Source: Candidatus Omnitrophota bacterium
Lineage (GTDB): Bacteria > Omnitrophota > Gorgyraeia > 2-02-FULL-51-18
DNA: 28,099 nucleotides
NCBI GenBank assembly: GCA_023247935.1
Contig: JAHFFM010000004.1
Span: 1-28,099 of the forward strand
Direction: 5' to 3'
Shown here: one piece after another, positions 12,601-24,600 of the stretch
Layout of the letters: each line of letters starts with the position of its first letter
Position numbering within the stretch: the first letter of the stretch is position 1
Position numbers and translations under genes: made by a program
The notes under the pieces: generated by a model
The model's database searches: none
Told to the model about the DNA's origin: nothing
Seen by the model: only the letters and a program-made list of their open reading frames with translations

Positions 12601-15600
12601 TGATCTTTGCAAGTCGGGGGCTTAACCATCGGATCCATTGATCCTTATGGCCGCCGCCAAGATTGGCGATTTCTTGAACTCGTCCGCCAGGGCTACGCCA
12701 ACTCTGAATCCGACCGAGAACCTTATCGCGAAGTCCGTCGTATTGGGGTAGCTTTAGAGTTCCTTCAAAATTCTGCCAAGGATTGATATCGGCTACCTGC
12801 CTCAGAGTATTCAAAAATTCTGGATCTTGAACGTTCGCGCTTTCCGTTGTCAACCGGGCGCCGGCTTTTTTCTTGAGAGCCATAAAAATAGTCATGAATT
12901 GTAAAGCAGGGTTTTTGTGCGGAGGATCAAAAGTTAAATCAAATCGATTTCCGAAGTGGATATCCTCTCTAGCCACATCTCCGTTTCCTATAAAAAGCCC
13001 GCCAAATTCCAGAAAGCGATAAATGTGAGCCCATGCTCGGCTCAATTTTTCTCTAAATACCTCCTCTTGAATAGTGCCATACGAAAAAATGACGCGATAG
13101 CTGGATCGTTTGAAGCGGGCATTGGGATCTAAAAGATCATCTTTATAAATCGTGATCTGACGTTTCTGTGCCTCCGGCAACCCGACATATCCTCCTATCA
13201 GGCGCAAAACATGCTCGTGATCTATTTCCATCACATCGATTTTTGAAATTTCAGGATAATTTTCCGCAAAGTATCGGGTTCCCGTCAAAAAACCACCCGT
13301 GCCAACGATCAACAGGTCTCTACCTCTTACAAAATTTCTAAAACCGCCTTCACCTCTTCTAAGTTCAAAGCGCGATATATTGGACTGCGCCATGGAGATC
13401 ACGCTGGTGTGAGTAAAATAAGGCCCCCTGCTGCCCGCACCGTCATTCAACTCCAGCGGCAATAGCGGTTTAAGCAGAGTCAACTCATACCCACGATCCG
13501 TATAACGCACGGCAAATCTCTGACGCTCCGGCAATGCGCGAGCAGCCCGTAAAAGCTCAGAAGATGATTTAAATGCCAGCCGTGCGCCGTTAGCAGGAGC
13601 ATTTCCTTTGAGCGCTACTGCCACCGTGTTAAAGGGCGTGGAAACCAAATTGACAAGAATTTGGGCGGAGGCATCCATCCCTCCCAAAAGAGTTCGGAGG
13701 AGGTGGCTATCCGATAGGCGCACCCGCACCCAGGAAGAAATTTTTTCGACGAACGGCATCTCTCCGGGATCCGTTTTATTGATAAGATAACTCGCGTAGG
13801 CCGCCAACAAAGACCCTGTAAAAAGTGCGATCAGTGGTAACGCGTGCAAGAATATCGGAAAAAATACCGGCAACAACTGCACACAAAATTGGCGCCAGAC
13901 ATGAGCTTTGCCGGGTTTTTTCATGACATTTATTTTTTTAATGTAATTGGTGAGAGAGAACTCTTCCTTGCGAACTGAATTCCACTGATGCATCAGAAAA
14001 ACAAGCGTCATCCCGACGAGAGCAATAAATACAGAATACGTCGCGGAGCCCGGCCACATCGCCCAAAAACCAAAAAGTGCGAGCTCTTTATAGACAAAAT
14101 AAATACCCGAGCCGTTAAGCAACCCGAACACCGCGCTGAGTAAAATCGTCTGTCGCAAATCCACGCGGCTTCGCGCAGCATATTGACCTGAAAAATCGAT
14201 AATCGTTGTCGCGAACATGGAGGTCACGACTGACTGCCACCACACCGGATGGGCGCCAAAAAAACATACCAAAGCCCCGATGGCGATCGCGTAAAGAAGA
14301 AGAGCCCTTTTCACGATCCGATGCTTCTGGGCGCTGGCATCAGTAAAATCTAAATCTTTCGGCCCGTTAGGAGCGCCCGGCCAATATTTTTTGAGCCCTG
14401 AGAGCCGGGCGGCAGGAGCTAACTTAGTTTTTTCCCACCCTCTAACAAGCCTTACTAATTTTTCTTTTGAAGATTTTGACAGCACTGGAAAGCCTAGAAG
14501 TTTCGACATCAAAGCTTCGTCATCTGGCTTCACACTTGCCGTAAGCACAACAACCGATGTGTTGGGTCTTATTTCTCTTATTCTTTCAATAAGTTCTTTA
14601 CCGCCCATACGTCCCATACTAAGATCTGTAATAACAGCAAATCGCTTCGGGTTTTTGCTGAACTTTTTAAGCGCATCTTTACCACTAGATGCCTCTAAAA
14701 TTGGGCACTGGATGCCACGAACCTTCAACATTTCAACAAAACCCTTGCGAGCAAAAGAATTGTTATCAACAATAAGAATCTCTTCAAATGCCGCCAGCCG
14801 AGCTGCTCGAATTTCCCCTGGTGGAGGCGACGCTTTTTTCTCTTCAGGCTTTTTCACTTCGGGTAATAGGACGTTCAGATGCCGCTCCATTTCGTTCAAA
14901 GTTTTTTGCATCTCGACGACTAAAAGTAGAAATTGCCCCATGAGCTCCAAACGATCAGCGGTAAAAACGCGATTGAGAACGTAAGCAGGCAAATCAAGAG
15001 ACGGAACCGCTCTTTCGGGAACCAAGGGATCGGGGTATTTGGCAACAATATGGGATTTGTCCCTAAACGATTGGGTGCCAATGCCCAATACCATCTGAAA
15101 GTCAGTTTTGACTTCATCAAAACCTACACGAATCAAACGAATTTTTTCACTCAAATCCCCAGAGTCTCTCAAACGCAGTGAATTAAAAAGCACTAGAAAC
15201 AGATGATTATTGATTTCATGGCACAACCATCTTCTAAAACTCCACTGCTCCCAAAGATCTTTTTCCGGAATAATTTCCCCGTTTTTTCTTCGATAGACCA
15301 AATCCTGACGCAGCACCCAAAACTGGCTTTTATCGATTGCCGATGCTTCCTCCAAAAGCTCCGAAAATCTCCGGACAGTCGCCGGCACGCCAATCAGCGC
15401 TATCGGGTTGAATGGCTTGTCTCCACTCGCGGCCAGCCGAGCGCCGGCAATCTTCTCAGATAATTCTGAAATTTCATTAGCCCTAGCGTCGTACTTTTTG
15501 GCTTTCTCTTCGGGTATGTCTGCGACTTGGGACAATCTGAAATAATAAGCAGCGATCGTTGCATAACGAGAAATAGCACCTTCTTGGAGATCTCGTATTT

Positions 15601-18600
15601 GATGCTGCTGAGAATCTGTTCCGCGGGATGAAATGCTTTTTAAGCGATCGAGCGCTGTGGATATTGAATGAATCGCCTCTTCTAAAGTAGCTTCCGCAGC
15701 ATCCACTTGAGAAGCCGTCATCAGCGCTTCAATACCCGCCACATGTCTATCGGCCAGAGCGATGCGGTGTTGTGCTTTTTCCAAAATTCTATCCACTGAC
15801 ACATCTGACTTGATATTTTTCTTATGAGTTTTTGAACTATGAATAATGAATGATCGCGTCATTGTGGCAGTAGATTCGCCGATATCATTCAGCTCTCTGT
15901 CTTCGTATTTACGTCTGATGTCTGGAGGCAAGGCAGCTAAAAATTCTCTTACGGCAGGCCAAAGTTCTCTTTGGCGAAATATAGCTTTATGCCCCACGAT
16001 AATCGCGATCGGATGGTTTTTTCTTCCATCAAGAACCCTATTCCCGAAACGTTGACCTCCCCTCTCCCAGTCTTGTTGCCACTCGATTAAATATTGAATC
16101 GCTCTCTCTCGATTTTGAGGCCAGTTAGAATCCCTTATCAAATTCAGCTGACGCTCAACGGCTTGAAAAGCATGGGTATACCAGGTAAAAAATGTGGCTT
16201 CTGGCACGGCTTCGTTTGAAGCTACTCTATTTGTCTCGTTATGGTTTACCCCGGCAACACTTTCTCCTATCTGATAAATGGCATACAAAAGATGGTCAAC
16301 ATACCTTCGATAATTTTTATCCGTGGATTTGGAAACCACCAATTTCAGCCGTCTGGATATTCGAGACGACTCTTCTAAAACTGCTCGGACATTTTTGGCT
16401 TTGATTCTCTCACGCATGGATTTTAGGCTTGGAATTGACACCATATCTAAATTTGTTTCACTCATTTGCTGAACAACATTTTCATATAGCCCTAGATATA
16501 ATTCTAAAAATTTAAGGTAGGCTTCGTCCTCGAGATAACGTGGCCCTAAAAATGTATGAAATTCCATACTCTCATCCGGGGTACTGGTTCGAAATCCAAA
16601 TTCAGGCTCCTGCGCGATTCTCGTTAAACCTTGAGTCCATTGAAGATTCTGGAAATGGACATGTTTTGCTCCTTGCTGACTCAGCTGATCGATGAGATTT
16701 CTGAATAATTGACGCGCCTCATCTGGTCCATCGCTGGAATCCGGAAAAATAAAATCCAAGATTTCGCCATCATTATTAATTTTCGACATCTGCGCCCTGG
16801 CATATCCGATGGGCATGCCAGCCCGACAAGCGATGGCAAGAAATGTAAAATTTCTGCTTTCTTTTCTAGCATTTTCGAAAATATCAACGTAATCTTTTGG
16901 CTCCCCGCCTCTTCTTTGTGCCGCTAAATGCGTCAAGGCATCAAGCGTAGAAAACCAAATGTCCCCGCCAATTTGATCAGACGATAGGATTTTTATCTCT
17001 CCCGCCAAGCGGGCGCCAGCTTTCTCTCGTTTCATCTTTTGGAGCTTCTGGATCAATCGGGTAATACGCTTGGAAACTGAACGGTTATCCCAATGGGCGG
17101 TTCTGATTCTGCCTTCGGATTTCAAAGCCTCTTTGTAGACAAAAGCAGGAAATGCTACGCCTTTTTTCTTAGCTGCTTCGGCAATGGTTTGGAGAACAAC
17201 CCACGAGCCCCAATTCCCGTCGTCCCCTCCGGAAGGATGTTTGCTTGTTTCAAGATAAGCCCTGAGAAATTCCTTATCCGTAAAAGGAGTGGGATTCATT
17301 TCGATGAGACGGATGAAACCCATGTGCCCCCCCGCATAACGAGCCATGGCTTTGTTTTGGGAGTAACGCAAGCTCTTATCCTTTTTAAATTTTTCAACAA
17401 TCGCAGGAGACCAGCGTTCGAGCTTGGAGCGCCAACGCGCACGCGCTATCCGGTTGCGAGTCATGTGCTCCAAAAGAAACATACGAAATGCGCTCCCGCC
17501 TTCTTGAGGGTCGTCAGAAGCAAGAAAATCCTCGAATAATAGATCCTGGATAGACTCCTCATCCAGCAAATCGGAATAAAGTTGGCGAATATGCTTTCTC
17601 TCCTTACTCACATACAGCAGGGTAAAAAACAATTCGTTAATTATATTTTTTGAATCGGAATCCGGCTGGCTCAAAAAGCGAACGATTTCTTTTTTTAGAA
17701 GGAAAAGCATGGGGTCGTGAGACATTCTTTCGTCTTCGAACAATTTTACTTCGGCATTTCCAATGCTATTAAAATAAATAGATTTAATTCTTCTAGAAAT
17801 CTCCCTCTCTTCATCCTCCCAAGTTTTTATGCGAGTCTTTATTTTTTCAAATAACTCACGGCTTAAAAGTAATTTCAACAGCTCAAAATTTTCGGAAGCC
17901 GTCGGATTTTTCTCAAAATGGCGGCTTATCTTTTGATTCAATACTTCTGAAAGTTGATTTTCGTCTTTTGCCCGATCGATGGCCGCAAAGAGCCCTCGAC
18001 GAAACGAAGCTAGCCGGGCACCCATACCCTCAACCGTATTGGCTCCGCCATCGCCTGTTTCGATGAGTTTTTGACCAAAATCGCCTAAAACTGGTTTTTC
18101 ATTAATAATATCGGTAAATGGCATGAAGCGAAGGCGGCGATCGTCGTATAAAATTCCATGCGCGCTCAACTGGCTTTGTATCTCGGAGTCAAGCGAAACA
18201 ATGAACAAATCCGCCTCCCTTGAAGATTTTTCCGTGGGAGGATTAAAGGTTATTTTTATCCGAGGAGGATTTTTTAGTTTAAAGCTTACTTTTGGCCTCG
18301 ACCGGTTACTCTCGTAAAAACCATCAGCCTCTACAGATCCGTCTCGGTTGATACGTAACGTTAGTGAATCCGCTCGTGTAACACTGGACTCATGGCCGGT
18401 GATTTCTAAACCGTGTTCATTCAATATAAATTGGATGCTTTTAATACTTGTTCGAGCAGATACAATGGTGAACCCACCCGGTATTTGGCGAATATCCATG
18501 TCTAGATTTCCAAACTTGCGATAGCCCTCAAGTCGAATCACCGCGCGACGTAATCTGTCGAAGCCCTGATTCCAATTCTCAAGATCAAATTCCTGACCCA

Positions 18601-21600
18601 AATATTCTGTGGGTTGAGTATCCCTACCCGCCAGCCGAGCACCAGCGATCGAATCCGCACGCTTAAACCGGTTGTTGGCTCGCTGTAACGCGTAATAGTA
18701 AAAATTTGTGTTCCCTAAAGATTCCAAGCGAGCCATCTCAGCCTCAAGAATGTCCCGGTACGCTCCCCATCCTTGAACGCCGGCAATGCTTCCGGCGGTA
18801 CTTAGCCCAATCGCCGCTTCATAACGAATTATTTCATTCGGATGCACGGCTACAATTCCAATTAATTTTCCTAAAGCATCATTGATCGGCGAACGAGAAA
18901 GGAATTTTACGTCGGCTATGGATGCCTCCGTCACCGAAACATCTTCAATCAATCTTTTCCGATGTCCCGCATCAGACAGTCGAGCACCAGCCAATTTAGC
19001 GCTTCCTTTTCTTTCTTTCACCCAATCAATCATCACCGGTAAAATTTTTTGAGCGAAAATAAAACTAAGGATAGCAGAAACGACGATGAGCGCTGAGCGC
19101 TGCGATCCGGCGAAATCTTTTTGAATGCCATGAACAATCCCATACCCCGTCATTGCTAGAGTCGGGATCCAATACCAATATTTAAAATATTTTGAGAGTT
19201 TGAAGGCTGGCGCGGAACTTTTCGGCGCCTCTTTGGTGAGCATCGAATCGAGCGCGTACGGAAAAGAAAATAAAAGCATGCACACAACCATAATTTTTAT
19301 AAACATGCCATAATCTAGAATGTGGTAGTAAAGCAAACTGCATAAGACAGTCCAAAAAGTGACGTGCTTGGTGCAAAATCCTTCTTTGTCGTAGATTCGA
19401 TTTAGTTGAGCTTTGAACGTTCTCCACACAAGTGCCAAGCGGCTTTCTTGCGGCTGACGCTTGGCATCAATCAAACCCATCCCCGTGAACATCAACCACA
19501 CCCCCGGCACCGCACAAACAAACAAGTCTATTTGCGGTTTGAACCAATACCAGAAGGAATATTCTGGGATGGATGCAATTTGATGAAGATAAAATGGAAT
19601 GGGACAGGACGCCAGGATTCCCAAGCCTGCGGCGACCAGATACCGCCGCCATGAAATCTTTTTATCAATGACGCTCGCCGCTAAATGCCCGGTTAATTGC
19701 GCCGCTGGATACCGGATATGAAAACTAATTTGCGGGTAAGTCAAAAAGATTGCGATCACGGGTAAAATAATCGCCATAGCGATAAAGAAATCTCTCAGGA
19801 ACCTTTCTTTTTTAATCCAGACCATTGCCCAATGCTGATCTTTTTTCTGAGCCGCCTGATTATTTTCCGCTAGTCGCGCGCCTTTAAGAGCGGATGTTGG
19901 AAGGTAGATGGTGGGCGGTGAATTAAGAGATTTTTCAAGATCTTTGCGCTCTTGGATAAGCGCTTCTATCCCCTTATCGAGAAGCTCGCGGTCGTTCTCG
20001 TGAATTTCTCCCACAAACTCAGGGGAGTCTAATCTTTTTATCAAGAACCAGTAGCGGCGAATGGTTTTTCTAATTTCATCGATTCTCTTGAGCTGACTCG
20101 CCTCCAACTCTTGCTGAGCCTTTTTAGCTTGCGCACGCTGCTCTTGAACTTGTTCCCACGCGCGATACCCGGGGTCGGATTTGACACCTTCAAAATCCCC
20201 CTTTAAAACTTTTTCTAAGACCAGGGTTGGATCATGCTCTGAATAATAATGAAATTTCCTTGACCACTCCATGAAACCGGGTAGCATATCGGCCGTATTT
20301 TTTGCCGACTCAACAGCATGGCTTACAGCTGAAAAAAGTTCCTTTTTGGCTCGCTCGTCATATAGGTTCTTAGGATCAATACGCCTTAATAAATCATTGA
20401 ATATTGACCCAAACGATGGATGCTTTTGTAATGCCTCAAAATTCTTTCGGTTAGTAAGAAATTTATTAAAAAAATAAAATTCTTGGGGTCTCACAGGAGC
20501 CAGCCCTCTTTCAGTCCCCCCGACTACATTGTTTGTAAAACGGTATATTTTCTCAGCTTGCCACTTTTCATCTACGAATGTACCGGGATATAAATACCTG
20601 CCTTGAATGCCAAAAGCACGTAGATAGCTAAGTGTGACCTCGTTTAGTCGGTTCAACCAATCCTCTTCCTCCGTCATAAACCCATCGCGAGAAACTTGCA
20701 ACACTTGGGCTAGCGGCATACCCGCATTGGCCGCGAAGGTTAGTGCCATACCAAATGTTCTTAGAAAATTTCTACGGCCTAAAATGTGTTTAGAGTGCTT
20801 GTTAAGCTCTCGCGTTAAAACCTCCGCCAGTTCTTTTTGGAGTGATCCCGATCCAGGATTTGCCACATAAGCCCACGCCTGCTTAATGTCTTCGGGTTTC
20901 TCCAAAAGATAGTCTATAGTCTCCGCCGTAATTTGCTTGGGACCTTTTTTAATCAGATAGCTCTGAAATTGCTCAGGTCTGATTTTCAAGACTCTGCATA
21001 ACCAAGAGATGTTAACGGAGGACTTGTCCTTAGAAGCCTCGGCGGAGCAGGACAGCCGCGCACCGCGCGAAACGCCTTCCCCTCCCGCGGGCTCCTCCGA
21101 TGGGATAAGTTGCAAAGCTTGGGTCAAATTATAAAATGGCTCTACTAGCATATTGGGATTCACCGGCGGATTATGCCGAACCCAGCGTTCTCTCACCTCC
21201 CACATCCGAGCGACTATCCTCTTAACCAATTCTAATTCGTCCGGATCCGGCGCTTTTACAAAAGCGTTAAAAGCGTCCTCGATTTCTTTTTGTCTTTTTT
21301 CAAATCCTGGCACATCACCGGCAAAAGGCGTATCATCGATCATTCGCACAACGGTCGCTCCGCTCTGTTCCCACAGCGAAACGTGATCGCGCTTCATTTG
21401 GTTTAGAATCATGTTTCTTACGATGTCGCGCAAATGTCTCCATGGCGAATCGTTGTGCACCGTATAAGTTTTCCCCTCCCATTTTGCCCGATTTAGTTTT
21501 TCCGAGAACGCACTGAGTTCATGAATTATTCCGGGCGTGATGTGTTCCCCGTAAATAGGCGCCGGAATTTCTTCGTTCCAAACTTTTCTTGCCGGCTCGG

Positions 21601-24600
21601 ACAAATCATGTTCTGTAGCCCAAGGCCAAAAGTATGGAGGGCTGGTGCCAAAAGCGTCGGCGATGTCCGGGTCTGACAAAAATTCCAACTTCTTACGGGA
21701 AATAGACTTTAGAACTTCTTCAGACGGTCCGATGCCGGTCAAAGGTCCTCCGTCAGAATATCTAAAAAGAACTTCCCTGATGTAATTCAGTGTCTTTCTC
21801 AAAACCTCTTCGGAGAGATTCGGACATTCCGCCTGAATAAGAATTTTTTGACCCAGGGAAAACCGCTCCATTTCTAAAGTCAAAATACGCTGATTAAACA
21901 CGTATTCGTTGGGGTCGGCCACTCCAGATAAAGGATCTATAAAATGAAATTTTAATTTGAGATCTTTTTTGGCCCGAATAAAGTCAAAAGGCGACGCGAA
22001 AAGATACATGGCCGGCGAAGAATGCATATAAAATCCCAGCGTCGCCACTGCTTGAGCCTGAGCCAACCGCGCTGCGCGATACTCGCTGGGTCTCGTTTCA
22101 AGTACAAGATAAAGATTGGTGCCGCTCTTTCTTTGACAAAGAAAACCGCTGAACGGCCAAAGGACAAAATGATGGCTATCGTCATACACGAATGCGCCTT
22201 CTGGTAACCAGCCTCGTAGTTTTTTTAGAAAGGCGGGATCTTTGGAAAGAAAATTGTTAAAACCCATCGTTGACGCGTACATCATGCCGAGAGTGTCGAC
22301 GCCGATTGCCTTCAAATCCATCTCCCGAGCGTCGCCTTTGACAAAGGTAAGTTTTTTAGTTCCGCCTCTCTTCAAACGCAATTCATACGTGATCCATTCC
22401 ATCGTTTCATTTTTACCGCTCTGGAGAATACGAATCTTGGCGCCGGAAAAATGCTGGTAACGACGCAAGATGCTGAAAAGAATTTCTTTTGAGTCTAGAA
22501 ACACCTGTCCATCTTTAATTTCGAAGTGGGTGTCATTGAAAATAAAATGCTCCGATCGAAACATCTCAAGCCTGGCAACTTTTTGATTGGAGGAAGGGGT
22601 ATAATGTTCGATAAAGGCACGCCCCACCCCACTCTCGCCGATCCCAGGAAACAAGACAGGATTTTGAATGCGATATATTTTTCCTCTATTTTCTAGAACT
22701 TTAATCGCGTCTGCATCCACCACGACCCTTGTCCAGGCGACAGGCTTTAACTGACCCCCCATCCAATGAACCAGTCGAGAAAAACCTTGTTTGATGAACT
22801 CGATTGCCCCCGCCAACCGCGCAGCGCCTTGGATGAGAGTTTTACTGAGATCACTCAAAATTTTGTCAACAACGGCCGTGTCTGGTTCTCCGCTGGCAAG
22901 TCCCCACGTCTTTAGATTCGCGTGATTCTCAAGGATCTTCTTTCTTTCAGCTTCCCACCGATTTATTTCTTTCTGTATTTCGCCAATCGCCGTACTAGAC
23001 CAAGGTTCACTTTCCAAAGAGAGCGTCCTAACGGTTTCGGAAAACCGAATAGACCGACCCCACTCTGCAAGGTCTTTAGTTTTTTCAATGATAAGCGCCG
23101 CCGCATCCTCAGGACGTTCTTCAATCGGCCTTCTGATCACCCCTCCAAATCTTAAATCTGACTCATCGTTACCAAAACTGTAGTGAGACGATGTGACACC
23201 TGTCTCCGATTTAACCTCTTTTCGAACTTCCACAAAATGACCTGGCTTATTTGGAAAATAAACTTTTGCGATCTCCTCGGTCAAGCGTGCGCCTAATCGC
23301 TTACTTGGCTTTGCATTTAAAGACGTAATCAATTCTGTAATGCATCTATTTCCCTCAGGCAATACAAGTTGTCTTGCCGAAAGTGTCATCAACTTGTCTT
23401 TCCTATCTCCTAACGCCTGCCTCCTAACTCCTAATCTTTGTCCCAATAGAATTTCCTCGTAATGCTTCGTGTTGGTTTCTTGAAGAACTTGCGGAGTGAT
23501 GGAAACGTAGGAAATGCCACGTTCTTGGAGGAGTTCTTTCAAGTGATCGGTGTGATAGCCTCCGGTGATGAGAACCGTGGAGCGCCCGTCGGCCATTTTG
23601 AGCATCATATTCTCAATAAATTTTTTGTCTCTCTGGCGGGCTAGAGTGTAGAACTCGACAGCACTTTGGAAACCTTTGTCGTATTCGGTGTCCAAGAAGA
23701 GCGCGTCTTCGTAATTGGTTTCAAGCTCCATTAGTTTCTGGTTTAAAAACCCGCTGATACGGACAATGTCGAAGTTTTCAGGGTTTTCAGAGATTTGCTT
23801 GAAATCGGAACTGGAGAGCTTAAGGCTTGTGAGCTGTCTCAAGGTACGAACGGACTCGGAAATCTGATGAAGGATTTTTTCATCTTCTGAGCGCGTGAGG
23901 GCGTCAAAAATAATGGCTTCGAGAGATTGCTGTTCTTTCAGTAATTCTTCGGGGTTTAGTTTTTGGGACTCTTTGAGATAATCGAAATATTTGGAGAGTT
24001 CGGGATAGTCTTTTAGCGTAGAGCGTTTAGCGGATAGCGGATAGGAAAAACTGTTTTTTGTATCCGCTATACGCTCTACGCTATCCGCTAATAACTTTTC
24101 TTCCAACAACGCATAAAACGCTTTTTCTTCTCGGTGCTCCTGGGAATCCATCCGGAACGGAGATTTTGTTTTCAAAGAAGCTTCGGCGAGTTCTTTTTGA
24201 TCGGCCGGAGATAGCGAAGACACGGCCTGCATCATTTCCTGATTGGCTTTTTGAAAATCAATCTTGGATTCTTGGAGCCGAATGTCTTTGAGGTGGGAAA
24301 TGTTTTCGAAAGAACCGTCCGGCACTCCTAGTCTGGCCGATTCTTTCGCCAAACGATCAAAATAGTCGGTGAGTGTGAGAGTGCCTTTTAGAAAATCTTC
24401 ATGCGTGTCATCCAATGACAAAAGCGACGGGTTATATAACTTTCGTTTCAGAGTCTGCGTCGCGCGCTCCACTTTATCGAGATAGGCAGTAAGATAATCC
24501 CGGGAATTTTTAAGCTGGGCATAACAATCAAGACTCTTTGTGTAAAGCATCCGGTCTTCGACGCCCCACAACACAAAAGGCAGTGTCGAAGTCATATCCA

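Larger units (their letters stand above)
2..23293 (-). repeat. G-A-R-L-A motif family, 31 copies in the giant gene
   Basis: Left coordinates of the four-codon motif are: 2, 617, 1466, 2450, 3515, 3593, 4163, 4223, 5597, 5657, 7217, 7925, 8972, 10175, 10712, 11216, 11867, 12851, 13577, 14402, 14795, 15434, 17006, 18011, 18632, 18977, 19871, 21053, 22064, 22814 and 23282. Each leaves remainder 2 on division by 3, so all lie in the giant reading frame. The common DNA form is GGCGCCCGGCTGGC on the minus strand. Variants are A-A-R-L, G-T-R-L and G-A-R-L-S/T/V; Arg uses CGG, CGT, CGC and CGA, Leu uses CTG, TTG, CTC and CTA. The motif is usually flanked by a small residue before and a charged residue after. 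It coincides with fold boundaries where these are recognisable. Confidence 0.95.

Noticed and set aside
14391..14984. Plus-strand open frame of 197 codons
   Set aside because: Antisense to the receiver unit of the giant gene. The receiver has conserved Asp, Thr and Lys; the plus frame is Ser-rich with no family motif.
24320..24345. S-A-R-L-G in unit 1 as a further copy of the linker motif
   Set aside because: It lacks the G/A-A/T before Arg and the following Ala, and lies inside a unit with motifs on both sides. It was not counted.
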